Notes: a model not told the origin generated them from the sequence alone. Positions 1 through 8,466 are shown, counted from the stretch's first letter. The stretch: 64,000 nt of DNA from CAZOHG01 sp964579725 (GCA_964579725.1 CAZOHG010000001.1:84683-148682); one strand, 5' to 3'. Numbers and translations: made by a program.

Positions 1-232
1 ATTCCGTCATCGGCAACATCTCGGCGTGTGCCGGGTCCAATAGAATCTGTCGCACCTTTTCGGAAATAGCGGTTCCGCCCGGTTCCCGAAAAAGCGCCAC
101 CGAAAATCCGGCCTTTTCCAATCGTTCTTTCAGCAAATTGGCCTGAAGCGATTTTCCGGAGAAATCAATGCCCTCAAAAGACACAAAAAGTTTTCGGGCC
201 AACTTTTTTGGCAGCGGTTTGTCCACTTTCAC
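1..232 (-). CDS. tmk: Thymidylate kinase, N-terminal part (runs off the left edge)
   Basis: Thymidylate kinase phosphorylates dTMP to dTDP in the cytosol. Translating the minus strand from a GTG at 232 gives about 77 residues. They contain the family P-loop FEGIDFSGKS, followed about 25 residues later by the substrate-binding segment FREPGGTAISEKVR, the usual spacing in Tmk. The C-terminal two thirds lie outside the window. The stop of the MATE gene (234-236) is one base upstream of this GTG, so the two genes are probably translationally coupled. A second in-frame GTG two codons on is an equally plausible start. The family assignment is secure; the exact start is not. Confidence 0.9.
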   Translation of the reverse strand, partial: MKVDKPLPKKLARKLFVSFEGIDFSGKSLQANLLKERLEKAGFSVALFREPGGTAISEKVRQILLDPAHAEMLPMTE

Positions 233-233
233 C

Positions 234-1586
234 CTAAATTTTAATAAATTTCCAAGCCCCTCGCTTAAATCGACCATAATTGATTAACAATCGCGCTGTT
301 TCATCCAGACCCTGCACCAACCACAGTCCGAGTAAGGCCAAATGCAAGGGAAAGGCAAAGAGGTAGGTCAGGCCGGTTTCGGACACCAGAGCACTGCCCA
401 TCGCCCAAAACATGAGCCAGCGTAAATCTCCCGCGCCCCGGAGATTTCCGCTTACCACACCGTTAATGGCTTTTGGAATTTGCACGAGGGCAAAAACAAG
501 CATGACCTTTTTTCCGATCGCCCACACCTGAGTTTCGCCGGTAAACAACGCAAAGAGCGGTTTGTCAAAAAGAATTAAGGAAGCTACGATGATCGCTACG
601 AAGCCCGCCACCACGTAACCGGCCAGGTGGCCTGTTTCTTCCGCCCGGTCGTGTTCTTCGGCTCCGATATTCTGCCCTACCAGCGTCATGGAACCCAGGC
701 TAAACCCCATGTAAACCATTGACAAAATGGCCTGAATGCGCATAAAAACCTGGTGGGCGGCTAAATAGTAAATCCCAAGGAGTGCGGCGTAACTGGTAAT
801 GACCATTTGGCCGTAGGCCCAAAAAAGCTGTTCAATGGTTGTGGGAATCCCCGCGGAAAAAAGGCGCTTGAAGCTTCGGTAATTGGGTGTGGTGAGCTCC
901 CGAAACGAGAGAAAAAGAACCGATTTCCGCGACCGAAGCACATAAAGCGTGAGAAAAAAGCCGACTGTGTGCGCAAATCCGGCTGCGTAGGCGGCTCCCC
1001 GAACCTCCCAACGGGGAAATCCCAAAAGTCCAAAAATGAGCAGCGGGGCCAAAGTCAGGTTGATCAGATTAATTGTCAGATTAATGAACATCGTCACCCG
1101 GGTGTCGCCGGCGCCTCGCATGATGCCCATGGCCACAAAATTGGTCAAAATAAGAGGCGAAAACGTGGCGATAATCCGCAGGTACTGAATCCCCGATTGC
1201 CGGGCGACCGGTTCTTTTTCTCGAATAATGGAAAAAAGAGTGGAAGCCCCTAAAAACCAGGTCAGGGCGACCAGTACCGCCATGAGGATGCCAATCATGA
1301 GGGCCTGGCCGAAAATATGATTGGCTTCCCAATTTTCGCCCGCCCCCAAATGGCGATTAATAATGATCGAACTTCCCACAATAAAGGTGAGGAAAATGGT
1401 GAAAAAGAGAATAATCACCTGAATGGCCATCCCCACACCGGCAAAAGCAGCCGCTGAAAGATGCCCAATGAGAATGGCCTCGACCGTCCACATAACGGTT
1501 TGAGAGGACAAATCGATCACGGCAGGAAGAGACGTTTTCAAAATGTCCACAAGGGGGGAACTTCTCTTTTTCACAATCGCAGCCAT
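234..1586 (-). CDS. MATE family multidrug/cation antiporter
   Basis: A 450-residue inner-membrane protein with about 12 hydrophobic segments in two similar halves, the length and layout of MATE (multi antimicrobial extrusion) transporters, which export cationic compounds in exchange for Na+ or H+. The first half has the typical start (LVDILKTSLPAVIDLSSQ, then WTVEAILIGHLSAAAFAGVG). A conserved GAGDTR follows in the middle, with a matching GAGDLR in the second half. I start at the ATG at 1586; an upstream TTG would add nine residues but has no better ribosome binding site. The substrate cannot be predicted. It lies between the inositol-phosphate synthase gene and tmk on the same strand. Confidence 0.9.
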   Translation of the reverse strand: MAAIVKKRSSPLVDILKTSLPAVIDLSSQTVMWTVEAILIGHLSAAAFAGVGMAIQVIILFFTIFLTFIVGSSIIINRHLGAGENWEANHIFGQALMIGILMAVLVALTWFLGASTLFSIIREKEPVARQSGIQYLRIIATFSPLILTNFVAMGIMRGAGDTRVTMFINLTINLINLTLAPLLIFGLLGFPRWEVRGAAYAAGFAHTVGFFLTLYVLRSRKSVLFLSFRELTTPNYRSFKRLFSAGIPTTIEQLFWAYGQMVITSYAALLGIYYLAAHQVFMRIQAILSMVYMGFSLGSMTLVGQNIGAEEHDRAEETGHLAGYVVAGFVAIIVASLILFDKPLFALFTGETQVWAIGKKVMLVFALVQIPKAINGVVSGNLRGAGDLRWLMFWAMGSALVSETGLTYLFAFPLHLALLGLWLVQGLDETARLLINYGRFKRGAWKFIKI

Positions 1587-1620
1587 TTCTTTTCGACCAG
1601 TAGATCTTCCCAATTACACC

Positions 1621-1696
1621 AATCCCCCTAAATTCGGGGGGATTGAGAAAACATATTTTTTATTTTACACAACGGGCGGAGCCAAAAGCCCCGCCC
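1621..1696 (-). terminator. Two hairpins between ino1 and the MATE gene; possible weak terminator
   Basis: Positions 1674-1696 form a GC-rich hairpin (GGGCGG arms extended to about 9 bp on the minus strand, 5-nt loop). Positions 1621-1644 form a second one (8-bp arms AATCCCCC/GGGGGATT). Neither is followed by a clear T-run on the minus strand, so termination after ino1 is only possible, not shown; they could be processing or attenuation structures. Confidence 0.35.
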
Positions 1697-1706
1697 ATTT
1701 TTATGA

Positions 1707-3014
1707 TTAATCTTCGTAATACTCGATGCCGAGATGGGTAATTTGCTCTTCACCCATGAGGTACCGCAAGGTATTTTTCAGTTTTGTTTGCTGAATGAAG
1801 AGGTCGTGCTCAGGGTAAAGCTCCGGTTTTGTCATGGGGCTTTTGAAATAAAACGAAAGCCATTCCTGAATACCTTTCATGCCGGCACGCTTGGCTAAAT
1901 CCATAAACAAGACCAAATCGAGAACAATGGGAGCAGCCAAGATACTGTCTCGGCAGAGAAAATCGATTTTAATTTGCATCGGGTAGCCCAGCCACCCGAA
2001 AATATCGATATTGTCCCAGCCCTCTTTGTTGTCGCCGCGTGGCGGGTAATAATTAATCCGCACTTTGTGGTAATAATTGGCATATAATTCGGGGTACACG
2101 TTAGGTTGAAGAATGTAGTCCAGCACCGAGAGCTTGCTCTCTTCTTTAGTTTTAAAAGACCCGGGATCGTCCAAAACTTCGCCGTCACGGTTACCCAGGA
2201 TATTGGTGGAAAACCAGCCCGTCAATCCCAAAAGCCGTGCTTTCAGGCCCGGAGCCAAAATGGTTTTCATCAAAGTTTGCCCTGTTTTGTAATCTTTGCC
2301 TGCAATCGGTACACCGTTTTGATTGGCCAATTCCATTAGGGCTGGAATATCCGTGGTTAAATTCGGGGCGCCGTTTACAAAAGGAATGCCCATTTTGAGG
2401 GCAGCGTAGGCGTAGATCATACTGGGAGCAATAAACTCATGATTCTCCTTGAGCCCCTTCTCAAAACTTTCCAGTGTGCTGTGCACGTCGTGGGGTTTAA
2501 TAAAAACTTCCGTACTGCCACACCAATCGACTACGATTCGATCGAGATTGTTTTTTTCTTTAAAATTGGCGATATCTTCCATGAGCATCTGAGCCAAATC
2601 CCATTTGGTGGGCGCCTTTTTCACGTAGGTTCCGTGAAGTTTCTTCACATAATTCTGATCGAAAACCGCTTTCATGGGTTTGATTGCTTCCAATTCCGGT
2701 CGAATTTGATCCAGAAGGCCTTTCTCAAGGACGCCGGCTTTTAACGCCGCCTGGTACACATTGTCCTCAAAAATATCCCATCCGCCGAACACCAAATCTT
2801 CCAAATCGGCTAGTGGGACAAAATCTTTGATCATGGGCACCCGATTTTCGGTCCGTTTCCCCAGACGAATCGTTCCCATTTGCGTCAAGGAACCGAAGGG
2901 CTTGCCCAAACCTTTTCTCACTGCAATGACACCGGAAATAAAAGTCGTTCCCACGGCCCCCATTCCGGGCAACAAAACACCCAATTTGCCTTTCGGCTCT
3001 TCAATCTTTTTCAA
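1707..3014 (-). CDS. ino1: Inositol-3-phosphate synthase (myo-inositol-1-phosphate synthase)
   Basis: This NAD-dependent enzyme isomerises glucose 6-phosphate to inositol 3-phosphate, the committed step to inositol. The 435-residue protein has the N-terminal Rossmann entry GVLLPGMGAVGTTFISG. It also has the two family signatures around the catalytic lysines, GKDYKTGQTLMKT and GWFSTNILGNRDGEVLDDP. The length fits the bacterial/archaeal form, not the ~530-residue eukaryotic one. It is the last gene of a run in which panD and a CDP-alcohol phosphotransferase lie immediately upstream. This suggests that the product feeds phosphatidylinositol-type lipids or a di-myo-inositol-phosphate-like solute. 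Start ATG at 3014, preceded by a GGAGA-type site. Confidence 0.95.
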   Translation of the reverse strand: MKKIEEPKGKLGVLLPGMGAVGTTFISGVIAVRKGLGKPFGSLTQMGTIRLGKRTENRVPMIKDFVPLADLEDLVFGGWDIFEDNVYQAALKAGVLEKGLLDQIRPELEAIKPMKAVFDQNYVKKLHGTYVKKAPTKWDLAQMLMEDIANFKEKNNLDRIVVDWCGSTEVFIKPHDVHSTLESFEKGLKENHEFIAPSMIYAYAALKMGIPFVNGAPNLTTDIPALMELANQNGVPIAGKDYKTGQTLMKTILAPGLKARLLGLTGWFSTNILGNRDGEVLDDPGSFKTKEESKLSVLDYILQPNVYPELYANYYHKVRINYYPPRGDNKEGWDNIDIFGWLGYPMQIKIDFLCRDSILAAPIVLDLVLFMDLAKRAGMKGIQEWLSFYFKSPMTKPELYPEHDLFIQQTKLKNTLRYLMGEEQITHLGIEYYED

Positions 3015-3035
3015 CGTTGGTCTCCTTTCAAACAG

Positions 3036-3389
3036 TCACTGTGAAACAATTTTGTTTTTTTCGTTCACCAAAACGACCGTTGGCTGGAAGTTTTTTGCCT
3101 CCTCCTCAGTCATGACGGCGTAGGAAATAATAATCAAATAGTCGCCTTTTTGGGCCAGTCTGGCAAGGGCGCCGTTCAGGCCGATTTTTCCCGAACCGCG
3201 AGAGCCTTCAATCACGTAGGTTTCCGCCCGTTCTCCGTTGTTAATATTCAACACCTGAACCTTTTCGTTGGGAAGCAAATTGGCGGCGTCCATTAAGTCC
3301 CGATCAATAGTAATGCTGCCCTCGTAGTCGAGGTCCAACTCATTGACGACAGCTCGGTGAATTTTGGACTTGTACATATGAAGCCACAT
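3036..3389 (-). CDS. panD: Aspartate 1-decarboxylase proenzyme
   Basis: PanD decarboxylates L-aspartate to beta-alanine for pantothenate and CoA synthesis. The 117-residue protein has the usual length. The self-cleavage site YEGS-ITID (Gly-Ser bond, Ser becoming the pyruvoyl cofactor) lies near residue 25, after the conserved YKSKIHRAVV. The conserved NGALARLAQKGD and IISYAVMTEEEA segments follow. The ATG at 3389 is chosen because AGAGGTGAG lies 7 bases before it; a GTG four codons upstream overlaps that site. No other pantothenate gene is nearby. Its place between the CDP-alcohol phosphotransferase and ino1 is unusual and suggests shared transcription only. Confidence 0.95.
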   Translation of the reverse strand: MWLHMYKSKIHRAVVNELDLDYEGSITIDRDLMDAANLLPNEKVQVLNINNGERAETYVIEGSRGSGKIGLNGALARLAQKGDYLIIISYAVMTEEEAKNFQPTVVLVNEKNKIVSQ

Positions 3390-3415
3390 CTTGCTGCTCA
3401 CCTCTTTTCTACCCG

Positions 3416-4099
3416 TTAATCCAATTTCTCAAGATCATCGAGTTTTTCGCTTTTTTTGCCATTTTCTTGCGCCCAAATATAATAGATGCGCTGAATGGCT
3501 GTAATATTGGCGAAAATTGCCACAAAAATGACCCCTGCAATGAATACGTACAAATGAATCAGGGCGGTTATTCCAAGGGTTACCACGCGCTCCGGACGCT
3601 GCATAATGCCAACCTTACAGGAAAAGCCCAATCCCTCCGCGCGTGCGCGCACGTAGCTCACCATAATGGACCCACCCAATGCAATCGCCGCCATAACGGA
3701 GGCTACCATGTGGTCGGCGCCGACAAAATAATAAATAATCCCGAAAAAAACGATAACTTCCGAGTAGCGATCCAGAGTGGAATCGTAAAGGGCCCCGAAT
3801 TTGGTCACCTGTCCGGTGGCACGGGCTACCCGACCGTCCATGATGTCAAAAATACCCGCGATTAACAGCAGCGCTCCGCCTGCCCGAATGGAACCCACTG
3901 CAAAAAAATAGGCCGAAAACAAACTCACAATAAATCCGATGGTGGTAAAAGTGTTTGGATTGATCTCCGCTTTAATAAAAACGTCAATAATCGGCTGCAT
4001 GATTTTTAAAAATCCATTGCGGAGCCAATCCGGCAAAATAACAATTCTAATCTTTTTCTTCTTCGTGTCGGTTTCCGCTTCCAAATCGTTTACCCTCAT
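3416..4099 (-). CDS. CDP-alcohol phosphotransferase, probable phosphatidylinositol-phosphate synthase
   Basis: A 227-residue membrane enzyme with the complete CDP-alcohol phosphotransferase signature: DIMDGRVAR, then G and two further Asp in GALYDSTLDRYSE. This family transfers a phosphatidyl group from CDP-diacylglycerol to an alcohol. About six hydrophobic segments follow a basic N-terminus. The adjacent inositol-3-phosphate synthase makes inositol phosphate the most likely acceptor (inference), giving phosphatidylinositol phosphate. PgsA (glycerol-3-phosphate acceptor) or a di-inositol-phosphate synthase are alternatives; the nucleotidyltransferase domain often fused to the latter is absent. 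The start is the ATG at 4099. The 5' end overlaps the rsmI 3' end by about 50 nt in another frame. Confidence 0.85.
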   Translation of the reverse strand: MRVNDLEAETDTKKKKIRIVILPDWLRNGFLKIMQPIIDVFIKAEINPNTFTTIGFIVSLFSAYFFAVGSIRAGGALLLIAGIFDIMDGRVARATGQVTKFGALYDSTLDRYSEVIVFFGIIYYFVGADHMVASVMAAIALGGSIMVSYVRARAEGLGFSCKVGIMQRPERVVTLGITALIHLYVFIAGVIFVAIFANITAIQRIYYIWAQENGKKSEKLDDLEKLD

Positions 4100-4799
4100 G
4101 TCGGTTTGAGGCCCCTTCAACAATCAGGACCAGTTCACCCTTCAATTTTTTTTGTTGTACTTGTCTTAAAACCTCCGATGCGCGGCCGCGAATGAATTCT
4201 TCGTACAGTTTTGTGAGCTCGCGCCCAATAACGACTCGCCGATCCCCCCAAAATTGCAGAACGGCTTCCAGTGTTTTCGTCAGGCGGTGCGGAGATTCGT
4301 AAAAGACCATCGTCCGTTCTTCGGAAGCCAGTTGCTGAAACAGCGTTTGGCGTCCTTTTTTGGTCGGCAAGAATCCCTCAAAAACAAAACGCCGCGTTGG
4401 CAATCCAGACGCCACCAAAGCTGCCACAAAGGCGGTAGCCCCGGGAATCGGCACAACCTGAATTCCGTCCGACAACGCCCGCGTAACCAGAAAATAGGCC
4501 GGGTCCGAAATCCCGGGCATACCTGCATCCGTAATCAGGGCAAGCGATTTGCCGCTGTGTAAGTGGCTCAGCAATTCGGGCGCTTTTTTGGCCTGATTGT
4601 ACGAATGGAAGCTGGTTGTGGGAGTCTCAATGCCGTAATGTTTCAGCAAAATTTGAGATTTCCGTGTATCTTCGGCGGCAATGAGGTCCACATTTTTGAG
4701 CACGTCCACCGCCCGGTACGTCATGTCGCTTAGGTTTCCAATGGGCGTGCCCACAAGGTACAGAATACCCACCTCCACTTCTGTGCGCCTAATGCCCAA
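4047..4799 (-). CDS. rsmI: 16S rRNA (cytidine-1402-2'-O)-methyltransferase
   Basis: RsmI methylates the ribose of C1402 in the decoding centre of 16S rRNA using SAM. It belongs to the tetrapyrrole-methylase fold. The opening LYLVGTPIGNLSDMTYRAV, then AAEDTRKSQILLKHYGI, ITDAGMPGISDPAYFLV and VVPIPGATAFVAALVASGL are family hallmarks. The C-terminus is basic and acidic mixed, with a repeated NRHE. The start is uncertain: I take a TTG at 4799 with AAAGGG 7 bases upstream. GTG codons at 4778 and 4772 are nearer the conserved core. It follows the lysine transaminase gene closely and overlaps the CDP-alcohol phosphotransferase gene. Confidence 0.92.
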   Translation of the reverse strand: MGIRRTEVEVGILYLVGTPIGNLSDMTYRAVDVLKNVDLIAAEDTRKSQILLKHYGIETPTTSFHSYNQAKKAPELLSHLHSGKSLALITDAGMPGISDPAYFLVTRALSDGIQVVPIPGATAFVAALVASGLPTRRFVFEGFLPTKKGRQTLFQQLASEERTMVFYESPHRLTKTLEAVLQFWGDRRVVIGRELTKLYEEFIRGRASEVLRQVQQKKLKGELVLIVEGASNRHEGKRFGSGNRHEEEKD

Positions 4800-4827
4800 G
4801 TCGAACCCTTTCGACCAAGCCAAAGGG

Positions 4828-6150
4828 TTAGAGACTTTTCAAGACGTTGAAAAGAACGTCAAAACCCTGGTCAATTTCAGCGGGCTGAATATTCAACGGC
4901 GGCCGAAACCGAATCGAGTCAAAGCCACTTTTTAGCACAATGACCTTATTTTCGTAAGCCCGCTGGTAAACCCGATCGCGGATTTCCGTGTTCGGCAAAC
5001 TAAATGCTGCAAAAAGGCCGCGCGCTCGCACATTGCTCACCAGCTCGGGAAATTCTTTTTCCAGATCATCCATTTTCGATTCGAAATATTCCCCCATTTG
5101 GGCAGCATGCTCCACAAGCTTTTCCTCTGCGATAATTTCGAAGTATTTTTGGGAGCGCACCATGTCGGTTAAATTGCCACCCCAGGTGGAATTAATCCGG
5201 CTGGATTCCTTGAACACATTGTTTTCGACTTCGTCTACGCGGTCGGTGACCAAAATTCCGCACACCTGTGTTTTCTTGCCAAAAGCCATAATGTCCGGCT
5301 GAACTCCAAAATGCTCGTGTGCCCACATTTTTCCCGTGAGGCCGACACCGGTTTGAACTTCGTCAAAAATCAACATAATGTCGTTCTCATCGGCAATTTT
5401 CCGTAAAGCTTGGAAAAATTCAGGCCGAAAATGATTGTCACCGCCCTCACCTTGAATCGGCTCAATAATAATGGCCGCAATATCGTCCGGGTTCTGCTCA
5501 ATCGCGCGCCGGATCTGCCGAAGGCTCTCTTCCTCGGCGGCCCGCACTTCTTCCAGTCGCTCCAGAGTAAGCGGGAATGTAATTTTGGGATTCAAAACGC
5601 GCGGCCAATTAAACCGGGCAAAATACTGGTATTTTCGCGGATCAGCGGTGTTGGTCAGCGAAAGGGTGTAGCCGGAGCGTCCGTGAAAAGCCTCCTTAAA
5701 ATGAATGACCTGATGGCCTTTTTCTTCCTGAATCCCTTTCGCAAAATTTTTGCGCACCTTCCAGTCAAAGGCGGTTTTTAGGGCATTTTCCACTGCGAGT
5801 GCTCCGCCGTCGATAAAAAACACATATTTAAAGTAGTCCGGAACGGCTACATTAAAAAATGTTTCCACAAATTCAGCCATTTCCACCGTGTAAAAATCGG
5901 AATTGGACGGCTTTTGCACGGACACCCGGGCAAGCTTTTGCTTAAATTCATCCGTCGTCATTTTGGGATGATTGAACCCCAAGGGATTGGTGGCGAAAAA
6001 GCTAAAAAAATCCAGATATTCCGCTCCCGTGCGGGCATCCACCATATAGCGACCGTGGCTTTTTTCCAGGTCCACAACAATGTCAAAGCCATCCACCAAC
6101 ATATATTTTTTCAACACTTCAAAAACTTCGTTGGGTTTTACATGAACCAT
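4828..6150 (-). CDS. lat: L-lysine 6-transaminase (lysine epsilon-aminotransferase)
   Basis: This is a class-III PLP aminotransferase of 440 residues that moves the epsilon-amino group of lysine to 2-oxoglutarate, giving 2-aminoadipate 6-semialdehyde. The segments FFSFFATNPLGFNHPKM and QKPSNSDFYTVEMAEFVETF are characteristic of the lysine 6-transaminase branch rather than ornithine or GABA transaminases. The PLP lysine is in MAFGKKTQVCGI, and the cofactor Asp in IFDEVQTGVGLTG. The gene directly upstream encodes an aldehyde dehydrogenase that could oxidise the product, so the pair would convert lysine to 2-aminoadipate. Start ATG at 6150 with an AGGAGA site. Confidence 0.92.
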   Translation of the reverse strand: MVHVKPNEVFEVLKKYMLVDGFDIVVDLEKSHGRYMVDARTGAEYLDFFSFFATNPLGFNHPKMTTDEFKQKLARVSVQKPSNSDFYTVEMAEFVETFFNVAVPDYFKYVFFIDGGALAVENALKTAFDWKVRKNFAKGIQEEKGHQVIHFKEAFHGRSGYTLSLTNTADPRKYQYFARFNWPRVLNPKITFPLTLERLEEVRAAEEESLRQIRRAIEQNPDDIAAIIIEPIQGEGGDNHFRPEFFQALRKIADENDIMLIFDEVQTGVGLTGKMWAHEHFGVQPDIMAFGKKTQVCGILVTDRVDEVENNVFKESSRINSTWGGNLTDMVRSQKYFEIIAEEKLVEHAAQMGEYFESKMDDLEKEFPELVSNVRARGLFAAFSLPNTEIRDRVYQRAYENKVIVLKSGFDSIRFRPPLNIQPAEIDQGFDVLFNVLKSL

Positions 6151-6269
6151 CTTCTCTCCTTTCCGGCAGAAATTTCTATTTCACGTCATCCGAATGCACA
6201 CATACCGGACAAGTGTTTTGTTACCCAAAGCGGTCTTACAAAATTGCTTCTGCGTCCCTTTAGGCGCGA

Positions 6270-7757
6270 TTAGCGGTTGTCAATTTGGGCACGCTGAAGC
6301 TTGCCGCTAAAATCGACATAAACCGTTTTGGTTTCGGTAAAGAATTCGTAAACCGCCCAGCCCCCTTCTCGGTGCCCGTTGCCCGTCTCTTTGACACCGC
6401 CAAACGGCATATGGCATTCGGCTCCGATGGTCGGCCCATTAATGTACGTAATGCCGGCTTGAATATCCCGCATCGCTCGGTACGCTAAATTGACATCCTG
6501 GGTGTAAATCGAAGAAGAAAGCCCGTACACCACACCGTTAATGACGCGAATGGCTTCGTCAAAATCCCGAACTTTGATAACGGACAAAACGGGGCCGAAA
6601 ATTTCTTCCTGAGCAATCCGCATTTCGGGCTTTACATCGACAAAAATAGTGGGTTTGTAGAAAAAGCCTTTCTTCAAATCACCTTCCTCGGCATATTCAC
6701 CGCCAATGAGCAGCTTGGCCCCTTCGCTTTTCCCGATCTCCACATAGCCGTGAATTTTCTGGCGAGCCGCTTCATTAATAACCGGCCCCACATCCACCGA
6801 TTCATCCAACCCGTTCCCCAATTTTAATTTCGAGGCACTGTTCACCAGCATGTCCACAAATTTGTCGTACACTTTTTCATGAAGAATCAACCGGCTGGTA
6901 GCCGTACAACGTTGACCCGTCGTTCCGAAAGCCCCCCAAAGAACACCTTCAAGTGCCAATTTCAAATCGGCGTCATCCATAACAATCTGTGCATTTTTGC
7001 CGCCCAATTCCAGCGACACCCGTTTCAAATCCTTGCTGGCTCGTTGAGAAATCATTTTGCCAACGGCGGAGGATCCGGTAAAGGAAATTAGGTCGACATC
7101 AGGGTGTTCCACAAGGGGAATGCCCACGCCGTTTCCGGTGCCGTGCACCAGATTAATTGCTTTTGGCGGCACCCCGGCTTCCAGCAAAATTTCGACAAAT
7201 TTGGTTGCGGTCGCAGGCGTATCGCTGGCAGGTTTAAACACAACAGTATTTCCCGTTAACAGTGCCGGGAAAATTTTCCAAGTTGGAATTGCCATCGGAA
7301 AATTCCAGGGCGAAATCACTCCGGCCACCCCGATGGGAATCCGCATGGTCATATTGAATTTGTTGGGAAGTTCCGACGGAACCGTTGCCCCGAAAAGGCG
7401 GCGCCCTTCCCCAAAGGCATAATAGGCGGTGTCAATTCCCTCTTGAGTGTCGCCCCGAGTTTCGTCAATTACTTTGCCCATTTCGCGCGTCATTAGGCGG
7501 GCAATTTCCTCTTTGCGCTCCACCATGATGTCGCCCGCTCGCTTCATAATTTCACCCCGAACCGGCGCAGGTACCAACCGCCATTCCTCAAAAGCTTCTC
7601 GCGCGGCTTTTACTGCCAGGTCTACGTCTTCTTTACTCGATTTTGGGAAAATGCCGACGATTTCACCCCAATTGGCCGGATTGCGATTTTCAAACGTCTC
7701 GCCGGATTTTGCATCGACCCATTCACCATTGATAAAATTTTTATAACTGTCTGCCAT
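6270..7757 (-). CDS. Aldehyde dehydrogenase, probable 2-aminoadipate-6-semialdehyde dehydrogenase
   Basis: A 495-residue NAD(P)-dependent aldehyde dehydrogenase. Visible are the entry VISPWNFPMAIPTWK, the nucleotide-binding SFTGSSAVGK, the general base Glu in SLELGGKNA and the catalytic Cys in GTTGQRCTATSR. The C-terminal half ends with EEIFGPVLSVI and the MPFGGVKETGNGHREGG signature. The neighbouring lysine 6-transaminase makes 2-aminoadipate semialdehyde (or its cyclic piperideine form) the best guess for the substrate; sequence alone does not prove it. I use the ATG at 7757 because GAGGAGGAAACC precedes it; a longer reading would add 22 unconserved residues. A strong promoter lies at 7917-7945. 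Confidence 0.9.
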   Translation of the reverse strand: MADSYKNFINGEWVDAKSGETFENRNPANWGEIVGIFPKSSKEDVDLAVKAAREAFEEWRLVPAPVRGEIMKRAGDIMVERKEEIARLMTREMGKVIDETRGDTQEGIDTAYYAFGEGRRLFGATVPSELPNKFNMTMRIPIGVAGVISPWNFPMAIPTWKIFPALLTGNTVVFKPASDTPATATKFVEILLEAGVPPKAINLVHGTGNGVGIPLVEHPDVDLISFTGSSAVGKMISQRASKDLKRVSLELGGKNAQIVMDDADLKLALEGVLWGAFGTTGQRCTATSRLILHEKVYDKFVDMLVNSASKLKLGNGLDESVDVGPVINEAARQKIHGYVEIGKSEGAKLLIGGEYAEEGDLKKGFFYKPTIFVDVKPEMRIAQEEIFGPVLSVIKVRDFDEAIRVINGVVYGLSSSIYTQDVNLAYRAMRDIQAGITYINGPTIGAECHMPFGGVKETGNGHREGGWAVYEFFTETKTVYVDFSGKLQRAQIDNR

Positions 7758-7916
7758 GGTTTCCTCCTCGCTATTGCCGTTGTTCGAAAAAAAGACCCTT
7801 TTCTTAGGTTCTTTAAACTGCACCGCATATGTTTTTTTACCCCATGATATTTTTGACTTGCAGTTAGGGAACCAACCAATTGCCCTGCACCTAAACTTCT
7901 AATTTTAAACCTAATA

Positions 7917-7945
7917 ATGATAACAAAAAATAAGGTAAAAGTCAA
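7917..7945 (-). promoter_or_regulatory. Sigma-70-type promoter for the aldehyde dehydrogenase/lat operon
   Basis: On the minus strand TTGACT (7940-7945) and TATCAT (7917-7922) are separated by exactly 17 bp, placing the start near 7910. This leaves a leader of about 150 nt before the aldehyde dehydrogenase ATG. The leader contains a short GCAG/CTGC hairpin but no riboswitch that I recognise. Confidence 0.7.
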
Positions 7946-7970
7946 GTTAATTACAAGGGTAGTCAATCGG

Positions 7971-8010
7971 TTAAAAAATAAAAGGGTCGGTGAGGATCTC
8001 ACCGGCCCTT
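7971..8010 (-). terminator. Intrinsic terminator after the 124-residue hypothetical gene
   Basis: On the minus strand a 12-13 bp stem (AAGGGCCGGTGA paired with TCACCGACCCTT, loop about 4) is followed by TTATTTTTTAA. It lies 47 nt after the stop of the gene at 8057-8431 and ends its transcript before the next promoter. Confidence 0.8.
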
Positions 8011-8056
8011 GTGGTGGGTAGGAAACGATGCGAGGAAGTAAAACCCCCTTCGGCGG

Positions 8057-8431
8057 CTATTCCCCCAAAAAATCAAAGACTATTTTCCGTAAAACAACCA
8101 ACCCCCTAATGAAATTACCTCTGTCTGTAACCCTGTCGCCAAAACGATTTACAAAATCATTGAGATAGGTAAAAGTTCCCTGTTCGTTTTTTTCAAAGAG
8201 CTGCCGGGTAATATCGGCCGCTGCTCGTTGCATATCCCTTTCGGAGAATATGGGAACTGCATTTTGAGGTAGATTCCTGACGGCCCCATATTTCAGATTG
8301 GCTATGATAATTTTATAGGTGACTTCGACCCAACTCATGTCCCCCTGAAATTGAAACGGGTGATCTGCCTCTTGACCGGTAACTCCCCACATTTTTTTAA
8401 TCGATATCGTTTGCGGATTCCATCTTCTCAT
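8057..8431 (-). CDS. Hypothetical 124-residue protein behind a candidate sigma-54 promoter
   Basis: I do not recognise this family. It is a soluble, mixed-composition protein with no signal peptide or membrane segment. It has a central amphipathic stretch (SWVEVTYKIIIANLKYGAV) and a C-terminal half rich in charged helices ending FLGE. Reality is supported by a good ribosome binding site (GAGGAG, about 10 bases before the ATG), its own intrinsic terminator at 7971-8010, and a candidate sigma-54 promoter at 8467-8481 that would give a short leader. It is a stand-alone transcription unit downstream of the atypical enhancer-binding regulator gene. Function unknown; regulatory target of the neighbouring regulator is a possible inference. 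Confidence 0.7.
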   Translation of the reverse strand: MRRWNPQTISIKKMWGVTGQEADHPFQFQGDMSWVEVTYKIIIANLKYGAVRNLPQNAVPIFSERDMQRAAADITRQLFEKNEQGTFTYLNDFVNRFGDRVTDRGNFIRGLVVLRKIVFDFLGE

Positions 8432-8466
8432 TGCCTCTACTCCTCGTCACACCGTTCTCTTATTTA

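Noticed and set aside
807..1253. Plus-strand open frame of 148 codons inside the MATE gene
   Set aside because: Shadow of the strongly conserved minus-strand transporter; composition is not protein-like.
7787..7914. Attenuator in the aldehyde dehydrogenase leader (TTAGGTT pairing with AACCTAA, then a weak hairpin and seven T)
   Set aside because: The TTAGGTT arm lies mostly upstream of the transcription start predicted from the 7917-7945 promoter, and the hairpin has only 5 pairs with a mismatch.
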